The position numbers and the translations under genes were made by a program. This document shows positions 8,618 through 16,570 of a stretch of 64,000 nt of DNA, one piece after another. Numbering within the stretch: the first letter of the stretch is position 1; the number at the start of each line of letters is the position of its first letter. The DNA is taken from positions 354,682 to 418,681 of the forward strand of contig JACQZY010000013.1 of assembly GCA_016213645.1 (NCBI GenBank), written 5' to 3'. Under the pieces are notes generated by a model that did no database searches, was not told the DNA's origin, and saw only the letters and a list, made by a program, of their open reading frames with translations. This stretch comes from Actinomycetota bacterium. Its GTDB lineage: Bacteria; Actinomycetota; Thermoleophilia; Solirubrobacterales; JACPNS01.

Positions 8618-9184
8618 ATGGTGCTAAGCGACGCAACGATCAAGGCCGAGATCGAGGCCGGGCGAATCGTGATCGATCCGTTCGACGCGGACAACGTGCA
8701 GCCGTCCAGTGTGGACGTGCGCGTAGACCGTCTGTTTCGCGTGTTTCACAACGCTCGCCATCCGTACATCGACGTGCGCAAGCCAATGGAGGACCTCACC
8801 GAACTTGTGGAGATCGACGGCGACGAACCGTTCATCCTGCATCCCGGCGAATTCGTGCTCGGTCAGACGCTGGAGCGTGTGACGGTGCCCAACGACCTCG
8901 TGGCGCGGCTGGAGGGCAAGAGTTCGCTGGGCCGTCTGGGACTGCTGATCCACTCGACCGCCGGTTTTGTGGACAGTGGCTTTTCGGGAAATCTCACGCT
9001 TGAGCTGTCCAACGTGGCGAACCTGCCGATCACGATTTACTACGGCATGCCGATCGGTCAGCTTTCGTTTATGCGCATGGACCGTCCCGTCGAGCGCCCC
9101 TACGGCGGTGAGGGCATGGCAAGCAAGTACCAGGGTCAGGCCGAGCCCACGCCCAGCAGCTTTCACCTCAACTTCGCCAAGTAG
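8618..9184 (+). CDS. dcd: dCTP deaminase (probably bifunctional dCTP deaminase/dUTPase)
   Basis: Forms dUTP, or dUMP in the bifunctional form, from dCTP, feeding dTTP synthesis. The core [19 protein letters not shown] segment (about 99-117) and the following [14 protein letters not shown] match the Mycobacterium-type bifunctional enzyme from memory, with E in LTLELSN as the catalytic acid. 188 residues, normal length. Start ATG 8618 gives [15 protein letters not shown], the usual family N-terminus, and is preceded by a TAAACT box consistent with a leaderless mRNA. The next gene is tatA, 66 nt away. Confidence 0.93.
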   Translation: MVLSDATIKAEIEAGRIVIDPFDADNVQPSSVDVRVDRLFRVFHNARHPYIDVRKPMEDLTELVEIDGDEPFILHPGEFVLGQTLERVTVPNDLVARLEGKSSLGRLGLLIHSTAGFVDSGFSGNLTLELSNVANLPITIYYGMPIGQLSFMRMDRPVERPYGGEGMASKYQGQAEPTPSSFHLNFAK

Positions 9185-9250
9185 TATGAATTCACGGTCT
9201 CGCACCGCTTGGTGTGAGGCGTACACACGCGACCGGAGCACGCACCGCTG

Positions 9251-9481
9251 ATGCCGAATATCGGACCACTCGAAATCGCCGTTGTCCTGGCCATCGTCCT
9301 GATCATCTTCGGGCCGAAGCGCCTGCCCGAGCTCGGCCGTTCGCTCGGCCGTGGCATTCGTGAGTTCAAGGGATCGCTGGCCGGCGATCACGATGACGAC
9401 GACGATGACGGCAAGCGCGAGTTGAGCACCGGAGAGACGCCGGCCGCCGAAAAGAAGTCCGAGACCTCGACCGGCGCCTGA
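9251..9481 (+). CDS. tatA: Sec-independent translocase subunit TatA
   Basis: A 76-residue TatA/E protein: one membrane helix (about 5-20), the conserved [14 protein letters not shown] hinge/amphipathic helix (20-33), then a charged tail with a run of six Asp. It forms the pore for folded proteins. Probable client in this window: the twin-arginine Rieske subunit at 1458. tatC follows 51 nt downstream. No tatB-like gene is adjacent, as in Gram-positive TatAC systems. Confidence 0.93.
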   Translation: MPNIGPLEIAVVLAIVLIIFGPKRLPELGRSLGRGIREFKGSLAGDHDDDDDDGKRELSTGETPAAEKKSETSTGA

Positions 9482-9532
9482 CGCCTGTCGCCGCGCGTAC
9501 CCGGACGTCGCGACCCGCCACAATCCACGTCG

Positions 9533-10333
9533 ATGGCGAAACGGATCGCACCGGTCGACCACGAGCAGGAGCTCAGTGTCGTTGAGCATTTAGACGAGTT
9601 GCGTTCGCGGCTGATCATGGTCGCGTCGGTCTTCGGCTTGGCGTTGGCGGTGGCGTTCTGGCAGAACCACCGCATTCTCGACGTCATCAATCGCCCGTTG
9701 CCGGAGGGCAAGCTGCCGTCAACGTTTGGCGTCAGCGAGGCGTTCATGTCCACGATGACGGTGTCGATGTACGGGGCACTGATCGTCACATTTCCGTTGA
9801 TCCTGTGGCACGTTTACGCGTTCGTGGTTCCGGCCTTCAGCGAAAACGAGCGAAAGGTCGCCACGCCGCTGCTGCTGATGACTCCGGTGTTGTTCTCCGC
9901 CGGCGTCGCGTTCGGTTACTTCCTCGTGCTTCCGGCGGCAGTGCGCTTCTTGCTGAACTTCAACGACGATCAGTTCAACGTGCTGGTGCGGGCGCAGGAG
10001 TATTACTCGTTCTTCGGGCTCACGGTTTTGGCGATGGGCCTGCTGTTCGAACTGCCGCTGGCGATCTTGATCGCCACGCGACTTGGTCTCGTGACACCCG
10101 CGCAGCTACGGGCGAATCGACGTTACGCGCTGGTTTTGATCGCGGTGGTAGCAATGCTGCTGCCCGGCACAGACCCGGTTTCGATGCTGATCGAAATGGT
10201 GCCTTTGCTGCTGCTTTACGAGCTGAGTATCTGGGTGTCGGTGTGGTTCGGGCACGGTTCGGCGCGCGCTGACAAACGCAAGGACGGGACGGCCGGAAAG
10301 CAATCAGCCGAACCACCGGCGGCCGTACGGTAA
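9533..10333 (+). CDS. tatC: Sec-independent translocase subunit TatC
   Basis: Receptor subunit of the Tat system, 266 residues with six predicted membrane helices. The conserved N-terminal cytoplasmic motif VEHLDELRSRL (17-27) binds twin-arginine signals, and the first periplasmic loop has the F..P-type motif region around 95-110. The last 25 residues are a Lys/Arg/Ala-rich tail. CACAAT at 9519-9524, 8 nt before ATG 9533, may give a leaderless transcript besides readthrough from tatA. Confidence 0.94.
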   Translation: MAKRIAPVDHEQELSVVEHLDELRSRLIMVASVFGLALAVAFWQNHRILDVINRPLPEGKLPSTFGVSEAFMSTMTVSMYGALIVTFPLILWHVYAFVVPAFSENERKVATPLLLMTPVLFSAGVAFGYFLVLPAAVRFLLNFNDDQFNVLVRAQEYYSFFGLTVLAMGLLFELPLAILIATRLGLVTPAQLRANRRYALVLIAVVAMLLPGTDPVSMLIEMVPLLLLYELSIWVSVWFGHGSARADKRKDGTAGKQSAEPPAAVR

Positions 10334-10357
10334 CTTTTCCGCAGGGGAATAAGAAAA

Positions 10358-11128
10358 ATGTTGTTCGATCTACAGGGACGCCGCAAGACCGGCATCAAAG
10401 TCATCTATCTCGGCCTCGCCATTTTGATGGGCGGCGGATTGGTGCTGTTCGGCATTGGAAGCAATGTCAACGGCGGTTTCTTTGATGCTCTCTCCGGTTC
10501 CGGCGGTGGCGACAGCGAGTACAAGAAGGCGGTTCAAGAAAGCTCCAAGTATCTCGCCGCGCATCCGAAGAGCCCCAAGGCCTACGAAGATCTGATCGCT
10601 GACCGCTACACCTACGCGGGCGCGGGATTTGACGACAAGACCCAGAAGTTCAACGCGAAGAGCAAGGCGCAGTTGAAGATGATGATCGACGACTGGAAGA
10701 ACTACAAGAAGGTCACGAAGAAGATCGATCTCAACACCGCCTCCTATGTAGTGAACGCCTACATCGGCGAAGAGGACGGAAAGGGCGCAACCGAAGTCCA
10801 GACGGTTGTTGCCGGTCTTCAGCCAAACGCCGCCAACTATCTCGCACTGATGCGATTCGCGCTTTACGCGGGCGACAGCCGGATCGCCGACGCCTCTTCC
10901 GTGAAGGCAAGAGAACTGGCGACCAAGGACCAGGCCAAAGAGGTTGACCGCGAGATCAAGAACATGCTCAAACTGTCCAAGCAGCAAAACGCCGCGATCC
11001 AGAAACAGATCCAGGAGCAGTTCGCAAATCAGCAATCATCGTCGTCGAGTGGCGGCGGCCAGATCGGCTCGCCGTTCAGCGGACTCAGCCCCGGCGGTAG
11101 CGCCGGCGGCGGCCTCACAACTAAGTAG
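10358..11128 (+). CDS. membrane-anchored TPR-like protein of unknown function
   Basis: A 256-residue protein with a single N-terminal membrane helix (about 14-33, IYLGLAILMGGGLVLFGIG) and an extracytoplasmic helical domain. Alternating small and aromatic residues (SSKYLAAHPKSPKAYEDL, ANYLALMRFALYAGD) look like two or three tetratricopeptide-like repeats. It ends in a Gln-rich coiled stretch and a Ser/Gly linker. AGGGG at about 10343-10347 may be a distant ribosome site. It follows tatC by 24 nt. By shape it resembles the small YfgM/TPR membrane factors, but no family is claimed. Confidence 0.8.
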   Translation: MLFDLQGRRKTGIKVIYLGLAILMGGGLVLFGIGSNVNGGFFDALSGSGGGDSEYKKAVQESSKYLAAHPKSPKAYEDLIADRYTYAGAGFDDKTQKFNAKSKAQLKMMIDDWKNYKKVTKKIDLNTASYVVNAYIGEEDGKGATEVQTVVAGLQPNAANYLALMRFALYAGDSRIADASSVKARELATKDQAKEVDREIKNMLKLSKQQNAAIQKQIQEQFANQQSSSSSGGGQIGSPFSGLSPGGSAGGGLTTK

Positions 11129-11139
11129 CGCCCGCCGCG

Positions 11140-11163
11140 AACGGTTTCAATTCCGTTTTTTGT
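11140..11163 (+). terminator. possible terminator before tRNA-Lys
   Basis: Short hairpin AACGG/CCGTT (11140-11144 with 11153-11157) running into a T tract (11156-11161). Only 5 bp, so weak. Confidence 0.4.
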
Positions 11164-11179
11164 TCACTACCCTGTCAAC

Positions 11180-11248
<69 letters not shown>

Positions 11249-11252
<4 letters not shown>

Positions 11253-11378
11253 TGAGGTTCTGAATGGCGCGATCTCGCCGATGCTCGGGCTTGGCGGATC
11301 GGTCACGACCAAGGGGTCGCTCCCTCACCACCTTCGCCCTGCGCGTCGACGATCTCACACCATTCAGAACCTCATGGG
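11249..11378 (+). repeat. inverted repeat of the tRNA-Lys 3' end and trailer
   Basis: The 19 nt at 11249-11267 (last 4 nt of the tRNA plus 15 nt of trailer) recur as a perfect reverse complement at 11360-11378. The 92-nt interior contains the first 74-bp copy of a direct repeat. A transcript through it would form a 19-bp hairpin starting inside the tRNA discriminator region. Confidence 0.9.
11268..11341 (+). repeat. 74-bp direct repeat, copy 1
   Basis: Identical to 11399-11472, offset 131 nt. It starts immediately inside the left inverted-repeat arm and contains a GGTC-AC-GACC dyad and a TCGCTCCCTC segment shared with the tRNA-Arg element. Confidence 0.95.
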
Positions 11379-11398
11379 GAGGTAGTGGTGCTTACAGT

Positions 11399-11472
11399 CG
11401 CGATCTCGCCGATGCTCGGGCTTGGCGGATCGGTCACGACCAAGGGGTCGCTCCCTCACCACCTTCGCCCTG
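11399..11472 (+). repeat. 74-bp direct repeat, copy 2
   Basis: Second identical copy. Its flanks (11380-11398 and 11473-11505) are only weakly complementary, so it may be an older decayed unit. The 294 nt from 11253 to 11546 contain only this repeat block and, at the end, a GGAACC/GGTTCC hairpin (about 11511-11529) before the aminotransferase promoter. Confidence 0.95.
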
Positions 11473-11532
11473 TGTGGTGGATCTCGCATTGCTCATAACC
11501 TCGCGGGAGAGCGGAACCACGCGGGTTCCGGC

Positions 11533-11538
11533 TAGGCT
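11533..11538 (+). promoter_or_regulatory. -10-like TANNNT box, leaderless aminotransferase
   Basis: TAGGCT, 8 nt before GTG 11547. The intervening T-rich stretch has no ribosome site. Confidence 0.5.
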
Positions 11539-11546
11539 TCTTTTTC

Positions 11547-12365
11547 GTGAATGTTGCTCAGCACACTCAGGAGTTCACCGTGCTTGACGGGTCGTTGCTG
11601 GCTTCCTCGGAGGCGGTGATTCCGGCTACTGATGAGGGGTTTTTGCGCGGCGACGGGGCGTTTGAAGTGCTGCGTTCTTACGGTGGTCATCCGTTCGGCT
11701 TGGAGGAACACGTGCAGCGGTTGCTGCGCTCGGCGGCCGGTATCAGGCTTCCTGAAGTGGACGTGATGGCGATCGAACGGGATGTCGCGCGGCTGGTCGA
11801 CGCGCGCGGCACGGATGACTTTTCGATTCGCATCGTGCTCACGCGCGGCGGGCGGCGGCTGGTGATGAGCGAACCGCTGGGCAACTACCAACCGGCGGTG
11901 CGCCTGGCGGTCGTGGAGTACCAGCCAACGCTGGTGCTTGACGGCTTCAAGACACTGAGCTACGCGGCGAACATGCTCACGAACCGGCTGGCCAAGGAGC
12001 GAGGATTCGACGAAGCCCTGCTGGTCACGCCGGACGGCGAGGTGCTCGAATCGCCGACGGCCTCGGTGTTCTGGTCGCCTGACGGCGAGACGCTGATCAC
12101 GCCACCGCTTGACGGGATTCTTGCTTCGATCACACGGGCCGTGATTGTGGAGGGCATGACCGTGGAACAGCGCGCGACCACGCGTGACGACCTGCTCGCC
12201 GCGACGGAGGTCTTTCTCTGCTCAAGCGTGCGCGAGGTGCAGGCGGTCGGCGCGATCGAGGACGCTACATACGACGCGCCCGGGCCGCTGACGCTGCGCG
12301 CGAAGGAAGTGCTTGCCGCCGCCGTTCAGGCAAGAGTCGCGGCGGGCGCCGCGAAAACCGCCTGA
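11547..12365 (+). CDS. class IV PLP-dependent aminotransferase
   Basis: Fold-type IV aminotransferase, 272 residues. PLP lysine K135 in FKTLSYAANM, conserved E168 in GEVLESPTASVF, and the N-terminal DEGFLRGDGAFEVLR motif (29-43). The family includes 4-amino-4-deoxychorismate lyase (PabC), D-amino acid and branched-chain aminotransferases. Size and the RGDGAFE motif favour PabC or a D-amino acid type enzyme, but substrate is not settled. GTG 11547 is taken as start: ATG 11551 is out of frame and a TAGGCT box sits 8 nt before. It is not the DegT-type aminotransferase that the downstream sugar pathway would need. Confidence 0.85.
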   Translation: MNVAQHTQEFTVLDGSLLASSEAVIPATDEGFLRGDGAFEVLRSYGGHPFGLEEHVQRLLRSAAGIRLPEVDVMAIERDVARLVDARGTDDFSIRIVLTRGGRRLVMSEPLGNYQPAVRLAVVEYQPTLVLDGFKTLSYAANMLTNRLAKERGFDEALLVTPDGEVLESPTASVFWSPDGETLITPPLDGILASITRAVIVEGMTVEQRATTRDDLLAATEVFLCSSVREVQAVGAIEDATYDAPGPLTLRAKEVLAAAVQARVAAGAAKTA

Positions 12366-12409
12366 GAGAGCTTCGCCGCGGACCGCCGCCGCGCCGCGCC
12401 GCCAATGCA

Positions 12410-13513
12410 ATGAAGATCCTGACGATCATCGGAAACCGTCCCCAGTTCGTGAAGCTGGCCGCCGTCAGCCCGTTGTTGCGTGAGCGCAACGAAGAGGTGC
12501 TCGTTCACACCGGGCAGCATCACGATCACGAACTCTCGCGGGTCTTTTTCGACGAACTCAACCTACCGGAGCCGGACGTGATGCTGGGCGTGGCAGGGGG
12601 CAGCAACAGTTCGCAGACCAGTCGCATGATCGCAGGGCTGGAGCCGCTTCTACTTGAGCACGATCCCGATCTTGTGCTCGTCTATGGAGACACGAACTCC
12701 ACGCTCGCCGGCGCTCTCGTCGCCGTCCAGGCGGGCGTACCGCTTGCTCATGTGGAGGCCGGGCTGCGGTCGTTCGACCGCGCGATGCCGGAGGAGGTCA
12801 ACCGTGTGGTCTGTGACGCGCTGGCTTCGCTGCTGCTTGTGCCGGGGGCGAACGCCGCCGCCAATCTGGCTCGCGAGGGGGCGATCGGGCAAGTGGTGGA
12901 GACCGGCGACGTGATGGGCGACGTCGTTCGGCGACTGAACTCCGGAGTCGATCGTTCGGCGGTCTGCGTCCGATACGGCGTTGAACCGGACGGTTTCCTG
13001 TTCTTGACCGCGCATCGGGCAGGCAACGTGGACGATCCCGACAGACTGCGATCGCTGGTCGAACTGATCGAGTCGCTGGAGCTGCCGGTCGTGTTCGCTT
13101 TGCATCCCCGGACCCGACTGCGTCTCACCGAACACGGTCTGTTGTCGCGGCTGGAGGCGTTGCCGGGCGTGCGGATGCAGCCGCCACTCGGATACGGCGA
13201 GACGATCGCTCTGGCGGGAGCGGCTCGCGCCGTGCTAACCGATTCCGGCGGATTGCAAAAGGAGTCCGTGTGGCTGGGCACGCAGTGCCTCACGCTACGG
13301 CCTTCGACCGAATGGATAGAGACCGTTGAATGCGGCTGGAACACACTCGTGGATCTGGACGTCGAACGCGTGGCCGACGCGCTGGCCTCCGGCCCCCCGC
13401 CCGGTGATCCGCCGGTGCTCTACGGAGCCGGTTCGGCCGGAGCGGCGGTCGTTGCGGCGATCGAGAATTACACGGCGGTGGCGCGTGGCCCATGGGTAGA
13501 GTCAGCGTCATGA
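12410..13513 (+). CDS. wbpI: UDP-GlcNAc 2-epimerase family (WbpI-like, non-hydrolysing)
   Basis: GT-B fold sugar-nucleotide 2-epimerase, 367 residues. The N-terminal IIGNRPQFVKLAAV resembles WbpI-type enzymes (GxRPQF) rather than WecB (GTRPE), which together with its neighbours suggests epimerisation of UDP-diacetamido-glucuronate to the manno form. Other family marks are HTGQHHD (33-39), VYGDTNST, HVEAGLRS and EEVNR. Its stop overlaps the next start (ATGA at 13510). First of four tightly overlapping genes. Simple WecB activity (UDP-ManNAc) remains possible. Confidence 0.88.
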   Translation: MKILTIIGNRPQFVKLAAVSPLLRERNEEVLVHTGQHHDHELSRVFFDELNLPEPDVMLGVAGGSNSSQTSRMIAGLEPLLLEHDPDLVLVYGDTNSTLAGALVAVQAGVPLAHVEAGLRSFDRAMPEEVNRVVCDALASLLLVPGANAAANLAREGAIGQVVETGDVMGDVVRRLNSGVDRSAVCVRYGVEPDGFLFLTAHRAGNVDDPDRLRSLVELIESLELPVVFALHPRTRLRLTEHGLLSRLEALPGVRMQPPLGYGETIALAGAARAVLTDSGGLQKESVWLGTQCLTLRPSTEWIETVECGWNTLVDLDVERVADALASGPPPGDPPVLYGAGSAGAAVVAAIENYTAVARGPWVESAS

Positions 13514-14757
13514 AGGTCGCCGTTATAGGTCTTGGCTACGTGGGACTTCCGCTTGTGGTTGCGTTTGCCGACGCCGGTCACGAGGTGATCGGCTTGGACG
13601 TGGACGCTGCCAAGCTGGCGGCGCTACGGGAGCAGCGTTCCTACATCGAGGACGTTCCGGACGCGGCGATCGGCCGCATCGCCGACGCCGCAACCTGGAC
13701 CAGCGACTACGCGGAGCTGTCGGCGGCCGACGCGGTCGTGATCGCCGTGCCTACCCCGCTGACGCCAAACCGCGAGCCGGACCTCGGCGCACTGGTCAGC
13801 GCGGCCGGCGCCCTGGCGCGGGTGCTGCGCGAAGGGCAGCTCGTCGTACTTGAATCCACCACTTATCCGGGCACCACGCGCGAGCGGCTGGTGCCGATGC
13901 TGGAGGAGTCCGGACTTAAAGCGGGCGATGACTTCTTCGTCGCGTTTTCGCCCGAGCGCATCGATCCGGGCCGTACCGATTTCACGATGCGCAACACGCC
14001 GAAGGTGGTGGGCGGCGACGGCCCGGAAGCCGCCGCGCGCGCGAAGGATCTGTACGAGACGATCTGCGACACGGTCGTGGAGGTCTCGGCGCCCGAGGCG
14101 GCCGAGATGACCAAGCTGCTCGAGAACATCTTCCGCGCCGTCAACATCGCGCTGGTCAACGAGATCGCCGTGATCTGCGATCGCATGGGGATCGACGTCT
14201 GGGAGGTCGTGGAAGCGGCCGACACAAAGCCCTACGGCTTCATGAGCTTCAAGCCGGGCCCGGGACTGGGCGGCCATTGTCTGCCCGTCGATCCGTTCTA
14301 TCTCACCTGGAAGGCTCGCGAGTACGGGGTCGGCGCGGAGTTCGTGGAGCTCGCCGGACGCATCCACCAGCAGATGCCGCGCTTCTGCGCGCGCCGCGCG
14401 GTGGAGCTGCTCAACCGCAACGGCGTGGCCACTTCCAACGCGGAGGTCGCGGTACTCGGCGTGTCGTACAAGCCGGACGTGGGCGACATTCGTGAGGCGC
14501 CCGCGCTCTCGATCATGCGCCAGCTGAGCGACCTTGGCGCCAAGATTTCCTATCACGACCCTCACGTCGAGTCGCTGCCGGCCTTCGGCCTGCGAAGCGA
14601 GCCGCTGGAGGATCTGCTGCCACGCGCCGACCTGGTCGTGATCGTGACCGCCCACAGCGGCGTGGACTACGCCGAGGTCGTCGAACGCTCTCGCCAAGTG
14701 CTGGACTTTCGCGGCGTCACGCGGGGTATCGAAGCCAAGAACGTGGCACGCCTGTGA
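13510..14757 (+). CDS. wbpA: UDP-GlcNAc 6-dehydrogenase family (WbpA-like)
   Basis: NAD-dependent nucleotide-sugar dehydrogenase oxidising C6 to a uronic acid. N-terminal Rossmann MKVAVIGLGYVGLP, middle AFSPERIDPGR, catalytic Cys C257 in GPGLGGHCLPVDPFYL, C-terminal domain with VSYKPDVGDIREAP. The start is ATG 13510, overlapping the preceding stop; the in-frame ATG 13492 would give an atypical extension before the Rossmann strand. 415 residues. It could also act as UDP-ManNAc dehydrogenase (WecC); the WbpB/WbpD neighbours favour WbpA. Confidence 0.9.
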   Translation: MKVAVIGLGYVGLPLVVAFADAGHEVIGLDVDAAKLAALREQRSYIEDVPDAAIGRIADAATWTSDYAELSAADAVVIAVPTPLTPNREPDLGALVSAAGALARVLREGQLVVLESTTYPGTTRERLVPMLEESGLKAGDDFFVAFSPERIDPGRTDFTMRNTPKVVGGDGPEAAARAKDLYETICDTVVEVSAPEAAEMTKLLENIFRAVNIALVNEIAVICDRMGIDVWEVVEAADTKPYGFMSFKPGPGLGGHCLPVDPFYLTWKAREYGVGAEFVELAGRIHQQMPRFCARRAVELLNRNGVATSNAEVAVLGVSYKPDVGDIREAPALSIMRQLSDLGAKISYHDPHVESLPAFGLRSEPLEDLLPRADLVVIVTAHSGVDYAEVVERSRQVLDFRGVTRGIEAKNVARL

Positions 14758-15809
14758 ACGCGGCGGCGCCATCTCAACGCGTCCGCGTGGGCGTGGTCGG
14801 ACTGGGTTACTGGGGTCCCAACCTCGCCCGCAATTTCGACGCGCTTCCCGACGCAGAGGTCACTTGGCTGTGCGACGCCAACTCCACCGCGCTGGAACGG
14901 CATGCGCTCAATCACCGCCAGGCGCGCACGACCGCCGACCTGGACGACCTGCTCGGCGACAAATCGCTCGACGCCGTGGTGATCGCCACGCACGTGCCGT
15001 CACACGCGGCGCTCGCCACGCGGGTGCTGGAGGCGGGCAAGCACGTTTTCGTTGAAAAACCGCTCGGCGCCACGCTTGCCGAGACGGAACGGCTCGCCGA
15101 ACTCGCGGACCGTTCGCCGGGGGTGCTGATGGTGGGGCATCTGCTCGAATACCACCCGGGAATCGAGCGTCTGCGCGAACTGGTCGCGGGCGGTGACCTC
15201 GGCGAGATCCGTTACGTCTATTGCATGCGCGTAAACCTCGGCAAGTTGCGTACCGACGAAAACGCCTTGCTGAGTCTTGGTCCGCACGACATCTCGGTCG
15301 CGCTGTCGCTTGTGGGTGAGACACCGAGCGAAGTCTGGGCGCGCGGTGAGTCGTATGTGAACCCGGGCGTTGAAGACGTTGTGTTTGGCTACCTGCGCTT
15401 CCCGTCGGGCATCGCGGCACACCTGCACGTGTCGTGGCTCGATCCGCACAAGGAGCGTCGCATCACGGTCGTCGGCAGCGAGCGGATGGCCACGTTTGAC
15501 GACATGAAGATCGAGGGCAAGCTCTCGGTGTACGACAAGGGCTTCGACCAGAAATTCGAATCGCACAGCGAGTACATGGCGCGTTCCGGCGATATCTGGC
15601 AGCCGCACATTTCAAACGAGGAGCCGTTGCGGGTGGAGTGCCGCCACTTCATCGAGTGCGTCTGCGACGGACGCGCGCCGCGCACCGACCAGCACTCCGG
15701 GCTGCGCGTCGTGCGCGTGCTCGAAGGCTTGCAGAATTCCCTGCGTGAGCGCCGCGAAGCCGGTGGGTCAGCCGCCGCTCAAGCCGCCGGAGATCCCGTA
15801 GGTGCCTGA
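14754..15809 (+). CDS. wbpB: Gfo/Idh/MocA oxidoreductase (WbpB-like)
   Basis: NAD-dependent sugar oxidoreductase, 351 residues. Rossmann VGVVGLGYWGPNLARNF (12-28) and the catalytic EKP motif (101-103) that marks the family, followed by a GFO C-terminal domain with the GPHDISVAL segment. In the WbpA-B-E-D route this enzyme oxidises C3 of UDP-GlcNAcA ahead of amination. GTG 14754 overlaps the preceding stop (GTGA), and its own last codons overlap the next gene by 8 nt. Pathway assignment is inferred from neighbours. Confidence 0.88.
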   Translation: MNAAAPSQRVRVGVVGLGYWGPNLARNFDALPDAEVTWLCDANSTALERHALNHRQARTTADLDDLLGDKSLDAVVIATHVPSHAALATRVLEAGKHVFVEKPLGATLAETERLAELADRSPGVLMVGHLLEYHPGIERLRELVAGGDLGEIRYVYCMRVNLGKLRTDENALLSLGPHDISVALSLVGETPSEVWARGESYVNPGVEDVVFGYLRFPSGIAAHLHVSWLDPHKERRITVVGSERMATFDDMKIEGKLSVYDKGFDQKFESHSEYMARSGDIWQPHISNEEPLRVECRHFIECVCDGRAPRTDQHSGLRVVRVLEGLQNSLRERREAGGSAAAQAAGDPVGA

Positions 15810-16497
15810 ACTCGCGCATGGAGCGTTTGTTTCCGCGGACGCGCGAATTGGCGAGGGCGTCAGCATCGGCGTGGGAGCGGTGGTTCACGCGGGCAGCGTG
15901 ATCGGCGACGGCTGCGTCTTGCAGGATGGCTGCATCGTGGGCAAGTCGCCGGCGCTTGGTGCGCGTTCTACCGTTTCCGCCACCGCCGACGAGGGCGCCA
16001 CCGCCGACGAGGGCGCGATCTTGGCCGCCGGTGTGAAGCTGTGCGCGGGAGCGATCATCTTCGGCGGCGCGCGGCTTGCCACCGGCGTAGTGATCGGTGA
16101 TCGCGCGATTGTCCGCGAACGCGTCACGGTGGGCGAGGATTCGCTGGTCGGCGCGACCGCGGTGATCGAGAATGACACCACGATCGGCGCGCGAGTGAAG
16201 ATCCAGACCGCCGCGAACATCACCGCCTTCGTGACGGTGGAGGACGACGTGTTCATCGCTCCCGGCGTGCTGACCACAAACGATAATTCCGCCGGCCGGG
16301 AGCCTCAAAAAGCCAATATTGGCCCGACACTACGGCGCGGTTGCAGGATCGGCGCGGGCGCGATTCTGCTTCCGGAAGTTGAGATCGGCGAGCAGGCGTT
16401 CGTGGCCGCGGGCGCGGTTGTGACGCGTTCCGTCGCCCCTCGGACGCTCGTGATGGGCAACCCCGCCCGCGAGGCGCGCGCAATCGCCGAGGCGTAA
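15802..16497 (+). CDS. wbpD: left-handed beta-helix N-acetyltransferase (WbpD-like)
   Basis: Hexapeptide-repeat acyltransferase, 231 residues, with many I/V-G-x-x-x turns (ARIGEGVSIGVGAVV through VFIAPGVL) and the NDNSAGRE segment near residue 158 that resembles the loop of WbpD/PglD-type enzymes. Expected role: acetylation of the 3-amino group of UDP-2-acetamido-3-amino-glucuronate. GTG 15802 overlaps the previous gene. A perfect 18-bp tandem duplication (15979-16014) inserts an extra ATADEG in the helix region, which may disturb or extend one coil. Confidence 0.88.
   Translation: MPELAHGAFVSADARIGEGVSIGVGAVVHAGSVIGDGCVLQDGCIVGKSPALGARSTVSATADEGATADEGAILAAGVKLCAGAIIFGGARLATGVVIGDRAIVRERVTVGEDSLVGATAVIENDTTIGARVKIQTAANITAFVTVEDDVFIAPGVLTTNDNSAGREPQKANIGPTLRRGCRIGAGAILLPEVEIGEQAFVAAGAVVTRSVAPRTLVMGNPAREARAIAEA
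15979..16014 (+). repeat. 18-bp perfect tandem duplication inside wbpD
   Basis: Two copies of an 18-nt unit, 15979-15996 and 15997-16014, coding for ATADEG twice. In frame, so the protein is kept intact. Confidence 0.95.
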
Positions 16498-16570
16498 TCT
16501 TCGATTCGATTGAAGTTCCGCGCCTGCCTGCCGATACAAAGCGCGTTACCGCAATCGTTGAGGTGGTTCT

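Noticed and set aside
11268..11472. CRISPR array
   Set aside because: Only two repeat copies of 74 bp, an offset of 131 bp, no cas genes and no regular spacers.
11264..11587. 107-codon frame in the tRNA-Lys repeat block
   Set aside because: Lies within identical direct repeats and inverted arms; coding potential is an artefact of high GC.
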